The notes under the pieces: model-generated
Database searches by the model: none
What the model was told of the DNA's origin: nothing
Seen by the model: the letters and a program-made list of their open reading frames with translations, nothing else
Assembly (NCBI RefSeq): GCF_902506375.1
Contig: NZ_LR733284.1
Span: 1,081,147 to 1,145,146 of the forward strand
Length of the DNA stretch: 64,000 bases
Origin: Microbacterium sp. 8M
GTDB taxonomy: Bacteria > Actinomycetota > Actinomycetes > Actinomycetales > Microbacteriaceae
Reading direction: 5' to 3'
Position numbers and translations under genes: made by a program
Part shown: one piece after another, positions 37,965 to 46,269 of the stretch
Layout: each line of letters starts with the position of its first letter
Numbering within the stretch: position 1 is the first letter of the stretch

Positions 37965-38591
37965 GTGATGCGGGCCAGTGGGGGAAGGCGGGTCGGGCGG
38001 CCCGTCGGCGAGCGGAGGATCCGGCTGCTGCGGATCCGGGCTCTGCTCGCCGGCGGGCTCGTGCTCGGCACGGGCCCGACCTCCACACTGGCGAGCTGGA
38101 ACGACGCCGAGTACGCGAACGGAACGTTCACGGCGGCGAGGTTCGGCATCGAAGGCTCGCTGGACGGGACGAACTACTCCGAGCACACCAGCACGAGCGC
38201 CGCAGCGCTGAGCTTCAGCCCCGCGGTGACCGGGCTCTTCCCCGGTGGCACGTCGTACGCCGCGTTCGCCGTGCGCGCGACGAGCGGCTCGGTCGCGGGA
38301 CGGGTCCTCGTCTCCGCGGGCACGCCGAGCGGGGGTCTGTCGGACCTCCGCTACGGCGTGCGGACCGTGGGCGCCATGGGGCAGTGCAACGCCGGAAGCT
38401 ACGCGAGCGGCGCATCGGTGATCCCGGACGGCTCGACCCTCGGCACCTCGGCCGCCGTGTCGCAGATGCTCGCCGCCGACCGCACGCCGGTGTACTACTG
38501 CTTCGCCATCTCTCTGCCTGTCGGGGCGTCGAACGGCATGCAGGGCCTGGCGATCAGCCAGACCTGGCAGCTCGTCGCGACCTCGGGCTGA
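37965..38591 (+). CDS. SipW-dependent exported protein 2
   Basis: A 208-residue paralogue of the preceding gene. An arginine-rich N-terminus and hydrophobic core (ALLAGGLVLGTGPTSTLAS) lead into WNDAEYANGTFTAARFGIEG, aligning with the upstream protein. Two cysteines recur in the second half (GQCNAGSY, YYCFAISL). The GTG at 37965 and the next-codon ATG are both possible starts; no strong ribosome binding site is seen, so translation may be coupled to the upstream gene. Confidence 0.82.
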   Translation: MMRASGGRRVGRPVGERRIRLLRIRALLAGGLVLGTGPTSTLASWNDAEYANGTFTAARFGIEGSLDGTNYSEHTSTSAAALSFSPAVTGLFPGGTSYAAFAVRATSGSVAGRVLVSAGTPSGGLSDLRYGVRTVGAMGQCNAGSYASGASVIPDGSTLGTSAAVSQMLAADRTPVYYCFAISLPVGASNGMQGLAISQTWQLVATSG

Positions 38592-38687
38592 TCCCTCCCG
38601 CAACCACCCGCGGATCCCCGATCCATCACCGCAGATCCCGATCCACCACCCCACATCCGCCGCCGCTCACACGGAGAGAAGGACAGC

Positions 38688-39383
38688 ATGACCGAGACGA
38701 CGCAGCCGACCACTCGCCGTGCCGCGCGCGAGAACGCGGCAGCCGCCACGCATACCGATGGGCGGCCCGACACGGACCGCATCGCCGCCGAGGAGATCCG
38801 CGATACCGGACCGGGCGCCGACGGCACCAGGCGGCGTCGCGGATCCGTCCGCGGGGTCTTCAGCGAGGTCCTGCTCTGGATCGCGGCGCTGGCGGGCCTC
38901 GTGTGCATCGTGCTGGTGATCCTCGCCTTCACCGCGCACATCACGCTCATCATGTTCCGCACCGGGTCGATGGCTCCGACGATCCCGACCGGATCCGTCG
39001 CGATCGTGCAGCAGATACCCGCGTCGCAGGTGCACGTCGGCGACGTCGTGACCGTCGATCGCCCCGGGGAGCTGCCGGTCACGCACCGCGTGCGGGCGAT
39101 CGCGGACGGCTCCACGTCGGGTGAGCGCCTCCTGACGTTGCGAGGCGACGCGAACGCTCAGGACGACGTGGCCCCCTATCCGGTCTCGACCGTGCGGATC
39201 GTGCGCTTCGCGATCCCCGGTCTCGCGCCGGTCATCGTGGCGTTCGGCAATCCCTTCGTGCTCGGGGGGATCACGATCGGGGTCGCCGTCCTGGTGGTGT
39301 GGGCGTTCTGGCCGCGCCGTCGCGCGTCCGAGGACGAGGCGGAGGCTCCCGGACCCCGGCGGGGAACCCATGAGTCGCCGTGA
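38688..39383 (+). CDS. sipW: SipW-like (ER-type) signal peptidase I
   Basis: A 231-residue membrane protease with a long hydrophilic N-terminus, a transmembrane helix at about 60-85, the catalytic Ser94 in FRTGSMAPTIPTGS, and a C-terminal helix (about 187-210). Where bacterial signal peptidases have a lysine it has His133 in LPVTHRV, so it uses the Ser-His arrangement of archaeal, ER and SipW enzymes. GGAGAGAAGG precedes the ATG. It is flanked by three proteins with matching signal sequences, which are its presumed substrates. Confidence 0.9.
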   Translation: MTETTQPTTRRAARENAAAATHTDGRPDTDRIAAEEIRDTGPGADGTRRRRGSVRGVFSEVLLWIAALAGLVCIVLVILAFTAHITLIMFRTGSMAPTIPTGSVAIVQQIPASQVHVGDVVTVDRPGELPVTHRVRAIADGSTSGERLLTLRGDANAQDDVAPYPVSTVRIVRFAIPGLAPVIVAFGNPFVLGGITIGVAVLVVWAFWPRRRASEDEAEAPGPRRGTHESP

Positions 39384-40068
39384 TCCTCGGGTCGGGCGCG
39401 CTCCGGCGGCGCTCGGCGATCGGGTCCAGGCCGGTCCCGGTGAGCAGCTGCCGCCCACCGGCGGGACCGTGTCGCTTCCTGCGAGCCGGCGGAGGAGCCC
39501 TGCTCTCGGCCGCGGCGCTGCTGCAGCTGCTCGGGCGACGCCGCGGGGGAGAGGGCTCCTGACCGCGGCGCGGCGCGTGCCCTGGCGCCGTTGCGTCCTC
39601 GGAGCTCTCGTCGTCGGCGCGTGCGCGGCGGCGCTGCTCGCTCCGCGGCCGGCGCTGACCGATGCCTCGTACACGGATGCGGAGTACGCCGCGAGCGGGA
39701 CCATCACGGCGGGGACGCTCTCGAACCCCACGAACATGACATGCACGGTGACGAAGGCCGTCGGGATCCTGACGGGGGTCACGGTCACCTGGCAATCGGC
39801 GTACCCGCTGTCGCCGACGACGGCGCCCATCTCGGCGCTGACGGCCAACCCGTCGAACTACGTGGGCACGTTCAGCTCCACGGGCACGGGGCCGTACACG
39901 CACACGATGGTTCTCAACCAGGGGCTGCTCGGCGGGATCCTCAGCAACGCTCTGGGCAGCACGGTCACCTTCACCGTCGTCGATCAGGCGGGAACGAACT
40001 GGAAGTCGGCGAGCCTCACGAAGACGTTGACGACGGGCGCGCTCGGGGCCAACCCGCAGTGCCACTGA
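39370..40068 (+). CDS. SipW-dependent exported protein 3
   Basis: A 232-residue protein with a very long, Arg/Pro/Ala-rich N-region (about 70 residues), a hydrophobic core (CVLGALVVGACAAALLAP), then DASYTDAEYAASGTITAG, the same motif as in the two upstream exported proteins. The mature domain is Thr/Ser-rich with an early CTVTK and a final PQCH, again two cysteines. It overlaps the signal peptidase gene by 14 bases. GTG at 39577 would give a normal-length signal peptide but lacks a good ribosome binding site. Confidence 0.75.
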   Translation: MSRRDPRVGRAPAALGDRVQAGPGEQLPPTGGTVSLPASRRRSPALGRGAAAAARATPRGRGLLTAARRVPWRRCVLGALVVGACAAALLAPRPALTDASYTDAEYAASGTITAGTLSNPTNMTCTVTKAVGILTGVTVTWQSAYPLSPTTAPISALTANPSNYVGTFSSTGTGPYTHTMVLNQGLLGGILSNALGSTVTFTVVDQAGTNWKSASLTKTLTTGALGANPQCH

Positions 40069-40095
40069 CCGCCGGAAGGCCTGTCGGGCTGCGGA

Positions 40096-40776
40096 TCAGT
40101 CAGCGAGCGCGAGCGCTCGGAACATGTCGCGCTCGCGCAGCGCCTCGCGGCGGCTCTCGGCGACCACCGGCGTCCGCGACGGGGGAGTGCGGCCCGTCGT
40201 GCGGTGGTAGAGCTCGTCGATGAGCCGGGTGGCGAGGTGCACCAGGTTCTCGATCTCGCGCTCATCGCGGTCGATCCACACGCAGTGCGGCTCGTCGTGC
40301 ACCGGGCGGAAGTCGTCGTGCTCCTCCCACACGAACAGCGTGCGCTCGGCGCCGAGCACGTGCTGCTGCCACCACACCTGACGCAGGTAGGTGCGCGGGA
40401 TCTGCCGCCACGACTTGTTGGTGGTCTTGATCTCGGCGAGGGTGATCCGGCCTGCCGGATCCTGCATGATGCCGTCGGGCGTCGCCAGGTGGCGCGCCTC
40501 GACCTCGGCGCGGAACAGCGCGGACGACGGCATGATGCCGTGGGTGGCGGCGACCCAGGCGGCGATCTCGGGCTCGCGACGGCGCCCGTGGTCGGTGTAG
40601 GCGTTGCCGCCGAACCGCGGACCGGCGCCGAGCTTGGCGTCTGCGGCGCGGGCGATCGAGGCCTCGCTGGTGAGCCCCGCGACGTCGGTCGCGGTGATGC
40701 CGCGGGCCCGTGCGCGCAGCCATGCGACCCGGTCACGCGAGTCGGCGACGATGCGCGCTTCGAGTTCCGGGGTCAC
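40096..40776 (-). CDS. YqaJ-family (lambda-exonuclease-like) nuclease
   Basis: A 226-residue protein with the PD-(D/E)XK layout of YqaJ proteins: RARGITATDVAGLTSE at the start, HGRRREPEIAAWVAA, then HLATPDGIMQD (metal-binding Asp) and LAEIKTTNKSW (Glu-x-Lys). YqaJ proteins are usually phage recombination exonucleases, but free-standing chromosomal copies are known in actinobacteria. No phage genes or Bet/RecT partner surround it. The start is GTG at 40776. Function in the host is unknown. Confidence 0.8.
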   Translation of the reverse strand: MTPELEARIVADSRDRVAWLRARARGITATDVAGLTSEASIARAADAKLGAGPRFGGNAYTDHGRRREPEIAAWVAATHGIMPSSALFRAEVEARHLATPDGIMQDPAGRITLAEIKTTNKSWRQIPRTYLRQVWWQQHVLGAERTLFVWEEHDDFRPVHDEPHCVWIDRDEREIENLVHLATRLIDELYHRTTGRTPPSRTPVVAESRREALRERDMFRALALAD

Positions 40777-40896
40777 CCATCGAGGCTACCTCCGCCCGCC
40801 GACGCCGATGCACCGGGCACGCCGGGGCGCGCCGAGTGGGCAGGGCGTCCCCCCCCACCCCCGCCCCGCCTGGCCACGTCCTGGGTACCCGTTCGC

Positions 40897-40978
40897 ACCG
40901 AACCACCCCTTTTGCGCCGAACCACCCCTCTTTGTACGGCGCATATGGGGGTGGTTCGGTGGGAACGGGGTGGCTCGG
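40897..40978. repeat. four-half-site inverted repeat, copy B
   Basis: CCGAACCACCCC occurs twice in direct order, followed by GGGGTGGTTCGG and GGGGTGGCTCGG in inverted order, with the same spacing as copies A and C. It lies within the 348-base gap (40777-41124) between the YqaJ gene and the AbiEi-like gene. Confidence 0.8.
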
Positions 40979-40984
40979 GGCTCC

Positions 40985-41046
40985 GCAGGCAGGAGCGGCG
41001 CGGCCGTCGTGCACAGCAGGCAGGAGCGGCGCGGCCGTCCTGCACA
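40985..41046. repeat. two tandem 31-bp direct repeats
   Basis: A 31-base unit beginning GCAGGCAGGAGCGGCGCGGC occurs at 40985-41015 and again at 41016-41046 with one substitution. It adjoins copy B of the inverted repeat, upstream of the AbiEi-like gene. Confidence 0.85.
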
Positions 41047-41124
41047 GGGCGAGCGGACGGGGAGAAATGCACGGGATCCGCGACGAGAGGCCGACGCGAC
41101 TCGCGCCGCGCGCACAGTGGACCG

Positions 41125-42117
41125 ATGCGCCACTGTTCGATCGATGAGCTCCGGCAGATTCTGCTCTCCCGGAAGGATCTCGAACGCGGCGCGAGCGGAC
41201 GAGCGATCGAACGTGCGCTGTCCACCGGTGAGCTGCACCGGGTTCGTCGGGGCTGGTACCTCCCCGGCGTGTTCTGGCGCGAGCTGTGGCCGGAGTCGCG
41301 TCACAAGGCGCTGGTCGTGGCGACGTGGATGGCTGCACGGGGATCCGATCCGGTCTTCTCGCACGAGTCGGCGGCGGCTCTCCTGGGGCTCCCTCTCCAT
41401 CGGTGGGTGCCACGGTCGGCGCACGTCATGCTGGGCTCGGTCGACCGGCACAGCGCTCGCGACGTCTTCCGCCATGAGGGCGAGCTGACCGAGGGCGACA
41501 TCGTCCGGGTCGGGGGGATCCGCTGCACGGGACTCGTGCGCACCGCGTACGACCTGGGGCGAATGCTCCCGCCCGCCTCCGCGCTCGCGGTCGTGGACGC
41601 CGCGCTGGCGCAGGTCGCGGGTGTCCCGTGGGACTTTGACGCAGCGGCCGAGGATTCGATGCGGAAGCAGCTCGAGGATCGCGCACGCCGGCCGGGGGCG
41701 CGAGGGATCCGTCAGGCCCGTGAGCTGTTCACGCTCGCCGAGGGGCGCGCACAGGGGCCGCTCGAGAGCGTGACGCGCTATCGGCTGCACCAACTCGGGT
41801 TTCCGCGCCCTCGCGTGCAGGTGCCTGTTCCGGGGCCGAACTCCACGACCTACTGGATGGACATCGGTCTTGATGAGCACCGGATCTTCCTCGAGTGCGA
41901 CGGAATCGGCAAGTATCTCGATCCCGAGCTCGCCGGGGGGATGGATCCTGGCCAGGTCGTCCTCGAGGAGAAACGGCGAGAGGACTGGGTGCGCGGCAGC
42001 ACGGGATGGGGCGTGGCGCGCGTGGGATCCGACGCGGTCAGCACGGTCGGAGGGTTCGCCGCGTTCCTGGGAGCCTTCGCGATCACCCCGCACGGCGCGC
42101 GCCGGATCTGGCTGTGA
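41125..42117 (+). CDS. AbiEi/DUF559-like protein
   Basis: A 330-residue protein. The N-terminal part (DELRQILLSRKDLERG, then ALSTGELHRVRRGWYLP) resembles the winged-helix antitoxin domain of AbiEi-like proteins, and FSHESAAALLGLP is a common motif of this group. The C-terminal part (YWMDIGLDEHRIFLECDG ... EEKRREDWVRGSTGWGVARV) looks like a DUF559/Vsr-type PD-(D/E)XK fold. Such proteins are abundant in actinobacteria without a toxin partner, and none is seen here. It is bracketed by copies B and C of the inverted repeat. The ATG at 41125 begins MRHCSIDEL. Function unknown. Confidence 0.7.
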   Translation: MRHCSIDELRQILLSRKDLERGASGRAIERALSTGELHRVRRGWYLPGVFWRELWPESRHKALVVATWMAARGSDPVFSHESAAALLGLPLHRWVPRSAHVMLGSVDRHSARDVFRHEGELTEGDIVRVGGIRCTGLVRTAYDLGRMLPPASALAVVDAALAQVAGVPWDFDAAAEDSMRKQLEDRARRPGARGIRQARELFTLAEGRAQGPLESVTRYRLHQLGFPRPRVQVPVPGPNSTTYWMDIGLDEHRIFLECDGIGKYLDPELAGGMDPGQVVLEEKRREDWVRGSTGWGVARVGSDAVSTVGGFAAFLGAFAITPHGARRIWL

Positions 42118-42133
42118 GCCTCGGCGCTTGCCC

Positions 42134-42214
42134 CCGAACCACCCCTTTGTCGCCCGGCCACCCCTGTCCGAGCGGTGCGCAGAGGGGTGGATCGCGCCGA
42201 TAGGGGTGGCTCGG
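42134..42214. repeat. four-half-site inverted repeat, copy C
   Basis: CCGAACCACCCCTTT and CCGGCCACCCCT are followed by GAGGGGTGGATCG and AGGGGTGGCTCGG. The layout matches copies A and B. It begins 17 bases after the AbiEi-like stop codon. Confidence 0.8.
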
Positions 42215-42331
42215 CGCAAGAGCCGGATCCAACTCGGCGCGGGGTCCGGATCCGACCCGGCGCGGGAGCAAGAGCTGGGCCGGCCACAGGGCCGATTTGG
42301 GGGAGCGGGGTGGATGCCGTAGTCTGGGGGT

Positions 42332-42487
42332 AACCGAAGACCGCTGGTCATCGTCGTGTGCGCGAGCACGAGACGATCGAAGCACTGCCGGATCCCCGGA
42401 TCCGTACGGCAGAGGCCCGCGCAGGTGACACGAACGATCTCCATATCCTGGATCCCGCTCCGTGCGCTTGCGCCGGAGCGTTTTTGT
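42332..42487 (+). ncRNA. ribosomal protein L10 leader
   Basis: The leader of the rplJ-rplL operon begins after a TAGTCT -10 box at 42320-42325 and ends in an attenuator hairpin. L10 leaders bind the L10-L7/L12 complex for feedback control of these genes. The location, the hairpin-rich sequence and the attenuator fit this class; the exact 5' end is inferred from the -10 box. Confidence 0.7.
42456..42487 (+). terminator. attenuator in the L10 leader
   Basis: CGCTCCG pairs with CGGAGCG, with an inner GCGC/GCGC stem, followed by TTTTTGTTT. This is one of the few hairpins in the window with a real U tract, and it lies about 75 bases before rplJ, so it can stop transcription before the operon. Confidence 0.8.
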
Positions 42488-42561
42488 TTGCCTGCAGAGC
42501 GCGGCGGTCGAGGCCGGTGCTCCACCGCCGTGGAGCATCCCGTACTCATCAAGGAGTGACC

Positions 42562-43050
42562 ATGGCGCAGAAGGATGCATCGGTCGCCGAGCTCACGAAG
42601 AATTTCGAGGACTCGAACGCCGTTCTGCTGACCGAGTACCGCGGTCTGACGGTTGCCCAGCTCAAGCAGCTGCGCAACAGCATCCGTCAGGACGCGAGCT
42701 ACGCCGTGGTGAAGAACACGCTGACCAAGATCGCCGCGAACAACGCGGGGATCACGGCGCTGGACGACGACCTCAAGGGTCCGTCGGCCGTCGCGTTCGT
42801 GCACGGTGACTTCGTCGCCACCGCCAAGGCTCTGCGTGACTTCGCCAAGGCCAACCCGCTTCTCGTGATCAAGGGCGGCATCTTCGAGGGCAACGCCCTG
42901 AGTGCCGACGAGGTCAACAAGTACGCCTCCCTGGAGAGCCGCGAGGTTCTGCTGGCGAAGGCCGCGGGCATGATGAAGGCGACGATGGGCAAGGCCGCGG
43001 CCACCATCGACGCTCTTCGCGAGAAGCTGGAGACCGCCGAGGCCGCCTGA
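42562..43050 (+). CDS. rplJ: 50S ribosomal protein L10
   Basis: A 162-residue protein that anchors the L7/L12 stalk to the large subunit. [40 protein letters not shown] and [12 protein letters not shown] are conserved, and the C-terminal helix carries the L7/L12 binding segment. AAGGAG precedes the ATG. It is cotranscribed with rplL and controlled by the upstream leader. rplK and rplA are not adjacent. Confidence 0.97.
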   Translation: MAQKDASVAELTKNFEDSNAVLLTEYRGLTVAQLKQLRNSIRQDASYAVVKNTLTKIAANNAGITALDDDLKGPSAVAFVHGDFVATAKALRDFAKANPLLVIKGGIFEGNALSADEVNKYASLESREVLLAKAAGMMKATMGKAAATIDALREKLETAEAA

Positions 43051-43098
43051 GCCTCGAGGTCTTCATCCACAAACCCCCATCTATCTAGGAGATACATC

Positions 43099-43482
43099 AT
43101 GGCGAAGCTCACCACTGAGGAGCTGCTGGACCAGTTCGCTGGTCTGACCCTTGTCGAGCTCAGCGACTTCGTGAAGGCGTTCGAGGAGAAGTTCGACGTC
43201 ACCGCTGCTGCCCCCGTCGCCGTCGCCGGCGCCGCTGGTGGCGCGGGTGCCGCTGAGGCCGAGGAGGAGAAGGACTCGTTCGACGTCATCCTCGAGGCTG
43301 CCGGCGACAAGAAGATCCAGGTCATCAAGGTCGTCCGCGAGCTCACCTCGCTCGGCCTCGGCGAGGCCAAGGCCGTCGTCGACGGTGCCCCGAAGGCCGT
43401 CCTCGAGGGCGCCAACAAGGAGACCGCCGAGAAGGCCAAGGCTTCCCTGGAGGAGGCCGGCGCGACGGTCACCCTCAAGTAA
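43099..43482 (+). CDS. rplL: 50S ribosomal protein L7/L12
   Basis: A 127-residue stalk protein that recruits translation factors. The N-terminal dimerisation domain ([20 protein letters not shown]), an Ala/Val-rich hinge and the C-terminal domain ([20 protein letters not shown]) are in order. TAGGAGA precedes the ATG. A terminator follows. Confidence 0.98.
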   Translation: MAKLTTEELLDQFAGLTLVELSDFVKAFEEKFDVTAAAPVAVAGAAGGAGAAEAEEEKDSFDVILEAAGDKKIQVIKVVRELTSLGLGEAKAVVDGAPKAVLEGANKETAEKAKASLEEAGATVTLK

Positions 43483-43532
43483 GGTCCGTCGGGTCGAGGT
43501 GCACGGCGCCTCTCCTCGCGTTCCGACGCTGC

Positions 43533-43560
43533 GAATGCCCCGGGTTCTCCCGGGGCATTC
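43533..43560 (+). terminator. terminator after rplL
   Basis: GAATGCCCCGGG and CCCGGGGCATTC form a perfect 12-base stem with a TTCT loop, five bases from the end of the opposing LacI-family gene. Confidence 0.85.
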
Positions 43561-43565
43561 GTGCG

Positions 43566-44585
43566 TCAACGGGAGGCCACGACGCGCGGCGCTGCGGTCG
43601 ATTGCCGGGCCATGAGGGTCGAGGGGGCGGTCACGTGCTCCAGCGGCGCCTCCGGTGCCTGCATGCGGGCCAGCAGCAGCCGGACCGCTTCAGCGCCCTG
43701 CTCGCGCGGGTTCTGCCGGATCGTGGTGAGGCTGAACATCTCGGCGTAGCGGTGATCGTCGATGCCGATCACGCTGAGTTCGCTGGGAACCCCGATCCCC
43801 AGCCGCTGCGCGGCCAGGATCGCGCCGATGGCGGCCTCGTCGCAGACGGCCGCGATCGCCGTCGGGCGGTGGCGGCGGTCGGCCAGCAGCGCGGCGACGG
43901 TCTCGAAGGACTCGGGAATGGATGATCCGGTCGGCACCGCCCGGATCCGGGAGCTCAGGCCCGCCGCCGACATGGCGAGGCAGTAGCCCTCGTGGCGCTG
44001 ACCCTCGCCGTAGTTGAACAGATCCTCGCGGCGCTCGGCGCCGAGGAACGCGATGTCCTCGTGCCCCAGCTCGATGAGATGCTCCGTGGCGACTCTGGCG
44101 GCGGCGACGTCGTCGATGGTGACGGTGTCGGCAAGCTCCGGGAACGGGCCGGCGGAGACCAGGGGGAGCCCGGTCTCCGCGAGCCGCTCCAGTTCGTGTG
44201 CGCCGGGTTCCAGGCAGATCGCGATGATCCCGTCGAAGCGCCGTCCGGCCAGGGCGTGATCGAGCATGCGGGCGCGGTCGGCGCTGCCCTCGGGCGCGCA
44301 GTACAGGCCCAGATCGAGGCCGTTCGCGATGAGCGCGTGCTGGATGCCGAGGAGGATCTCCGAGAAGAACCAGCGATCCACCATCGGCATGATGACGCCG
44401 ATCGTCGACGTGCGCCCCGTGGCGAGACTGGACGCGCTCGAGTGCGCGGAGTAGGCGAGCTCGCGGGCGGCGCGCACGACCCGCTCGCGCGTCTCCGCCG
44501 ACACGTAGCCGTTGCCGCTGAGCGCCCGACTGGCCGTCGATTTCGCCACGCCCGCGCGCAGCGCCACATCGATGATCCCCGTCAC
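43566..44585 (-). CDS. LacI-family transcriptional repressor of the adjacent sugar ABC importer
   Basis: A 339-residue regulator. The N-terminal helix-turn-helix IIDVALRAGVAKSTASRALS and hinge helix SSASSLATGRTSTIGVIMP are followed by a periplasmic-binding-like sugar-sensing domain. It starts with GTG at 44585. Its gene is divergent from the importer operon, and palindromic sites of LacI type (GGAACCGGTTCC, GGAAGCGGTTCC) lie in between, one exactly at the importer promoter. It is therefore a local repressor relieved by the imported sugar or a product of it. Confidence 0.92.
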   Translation of the reverse strand: MTGIIDVALRAGVAKSTASRALSGNGYVSAETRERVVRAARELAYSAHSSASSLATGRTSTIGVIMPMVDRWFFSEILLGIQHALIANGLDLGLYCAPEGSADRARMLDHALAGRRFDGIIAICLEPGAHELERLAETGLPLVSAGPFPELADTVTIDDVAAARVATEHLIELGHEDIAFLGAERREDLFNYGEGQRHEGYCLAMSAAGLSSRIRAVPTGSSIPESFETVAALLADRRHRPTAIAAVCDEAAIGAILAAQRLGIGVPSELSVIGIDDHRYAEMFSLTTIRQNPREQGAEAVRLLLARMQAPEAPLEHVTAPSTLMARQSTAAPRVVASR

Positions 44586-44639
44586 GGCGTTTCCTCCTCG
44601 AAACCGATCTCCTCACGATAGCGATATCCCGGGCCGCAT

Positions 44640-44651
44640 GGAACCGGTTCC
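44640..44651. promoter_or_regulatory. LacI-family operator 1
   Basis: GGAACCGGTTCC is a perfect 12-base palindrome 55 bases upstream of the repressor gene start, suggesting autoregulation. A weaker GAAAGCGCTCC site follows at about 44654. Confidence 0.7.
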
Positions 44652-44717
44652 CTGAAAGCGCTCCCACGTTCCTCACGTCCGAAGGGCCCAGGTTATCCAG
44701 TTGTGATCCGAACCACG

Positions 44718-44747
44718 TTGCGAAACCGGTGGGAGGGTCACTAGTGT
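44718..44747 (+). promoter_or_regulatory. promoter of the sugar ABC importer operon
   Basis: TTGCGA (44718-44723) and TAGTGT (44742-44747) are separated by 18 bases. The predicted start of transcription falls at the second operator. Confidence 0.55.
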
Positions 44748-44752
44748 CGCCT

Positions 44753-44764
44753 GGAAGCGGTTCC
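44753..44764. promoter_or_regulatory. LacI-family operator 2
   Basis: GGAAGCGGTTCC is a near-perfect 12-base palindrome with central CG, differing by one base from operator 1. It overlaps the predicted +1 of the importer promoter, where a bound repressor would block initiation. Confidence 0.7.
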
Positions 44765-44821
44765 CGAGAGGAGCCCCCAGCGTTGGGGAAATGGCCCCCG
44801 CGAATTCGAAGGAGAAAACGT

Positions 44822-46153
44822 ATGGGAATGTCTCAGCGACGTCGCCTGATCGCGCCCCTGGCGCTGGTCGCGGTGTCCGGCCTCGCACTCGCGGGCTGCG
44901 CCGAAGGCAGCTCGACGGGCGGCGGGGATTCGTCCGGCAAGGGAGAGACCGTCAAGATCTCCGGCGGTATCACGGGATCCGAGGCGGACCTGCTGAACAA
45001 GTCCTTCGACCAGTTCACCAAGGACACGGGCATCAAGGTCGTGTACACCGGCGACAAGAGCTTCGAGGGCAACATCGTCACCAAGGTGACCGGTGGCAGC
45101 GCTCCCGACATCGCGATCGTGCCGCAGCCGGGTCTGCTGAAGAGCCTCGTCGACACCGGTGACGTCAAGACCGCCCCCAAGGAGGTCGAGGCGAACGTCG
45201 ACAAGAACTGGTCCAAGGACTGGAAGAAGTACGGCACGTTCGACGGCAAGTTCTACGCCGCGCCGATGCTCGCCAACGTGAAGGGCTACGTCTGGTACTC
45301 GCCGGCGAAGTTCAAGGAGCTCGGCGTCGAGGTCCCCAAGACCTGGGACGAGCTGCTGACGCTCACCAAGACGGTCCAGGAGAAGACCGGCGCCGCGCCG
45401 TGGTGCGCGGGCTTCGCCTCCGGTGACGCGTCCGGCTGGCCGGGCACCGACTGGATCGAGGACCTCGTGCTGCGCCAGAGCGGCCCGGACGTCTACGACC
45501 AGTGGGTCGACAACAAGGTGAAGTTCACCGACCCGCAGATCAAGCAGGCGTTCGACGCCGTGGGCTCCATCCTGCTCGACCCGAAGTACGTCAACGCGGG
45601 CTTCGGCGACGTGAAGAGCATCAACTCCACCGCGTTCGCGGACGTCGCGGCCAAGGTCGCCGACGGCACCTGCATCATGACCCACCAGGCCTCGTTCCTC
45701 TCGTCGAACTTCCTCGACGTGAAGACCAAGGCGGGTGCGGCGCCGAAGGTCGCCCCTGACGGCGACGTCTACGCGTTCGTGATGCCCGGCATCAAGGAAG
45801 GCGACAAGGTCGTGGAGGGCGGCGGCGAGTTCGTCGCGGGCTTCAGCGACAACGCGGCCACCAAGAAGGTGCTCGAGTACATGTCGTCGGCCGACTTCGC
45901 CAACGCTCGCGTCAAGCTCGGCGGCGTGATCTCCGCGAACAAGAACGCCGACCCGTCGCTGGCTTCGAGCGAGTTCCTGCAGGACGCGATGAAGACGGTG
46001 CAGGACCCGAACACCACGCTGCGTTTCGACGCGAGCGACCTGATGCCGTCCACGGTCGGCTCCGGATCGTTCTGGAAGGGCATGGTCAGCTGGATCGACG
46101 GGAAGCCGACGGACCAGGTGCTGAGCGACATCCAGGCGGGCTACAAGAACTAG
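44822..46153 (+). CDS. carbohydrate ABC transporter substrate-binding lipoprotein
   Basis: A 443-residue extracellular sugar-binding protein of the family 1 type. The signal peptide ends in a lipobox (GLALAGC), so it is lipid-anchored. GGSAPDIAIVPQPGLL, PMLANVKGYVWYSPAKFKEL and a C-terminal WDGKP-like segment are typical of alpha-glucoside or maltose-type binders. AAGGAG lies eight bases before the ATG at 44822. First gene of an operon with two permeases. The sugar cannot be read from sequence; alpha-glucosides are a reasonable guess. Confidence 0.92.
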   Translation: MGMSQRRRLIAPLALVAVSGLALAGCAEGSSTGGGDSSGKGETVKISGGITGSEADLLNKSFDQFTKDTGIKVVYTGDKSFEGNIVTKVTGGSAPDIAIVPQPGLLKSLVDTGDVKTAPKEVEANVDKNWSKDWKKYGTFDGKFYAAPMLANVKGYVWYSPAKFKELGVEVPKTWDELLTLTKTVQEKTGAAPWCAGFASGDASGWPGTDWIEDLVLRQSGPDVYDQWVDNKVKFTDPQIKQAFDAVGSILLDPKYVNAGFGDVKSINSTAFADVAAKVADGTCIMTHQASFLSSNFLDVKTKAGAAPKVAPDGDVYAFVMPGIKEGDKVVEGGGEFVAGFSDNAATKKVLEYMSSADFANARVKLGGVISANKNADPSLASSEFLQDAMKTVQDPNTTLRFDASDLMPSTVGSGSFWKGMVSWIDGKPTDQVLSDIQAGYKN

Positions 46154-46269
46154 TCTGACGACACGACCTGCGAAGGCTGCGGGGCCCGTCCGCGTCGGCG
46201 GACGGCCCCGCAGTCTTCGGCTGGCCAGATCCTGACAGAGTTCGACGGCGAACCCAGAAGGGGGTCCAC

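Noticed and set aside
40096..42214. Prophage remnant
   Set aside because: Only one phage-like gene (YqaJ) is present; no integrase, terminase, structural genes or attachment-site repeats beside a tRNA.
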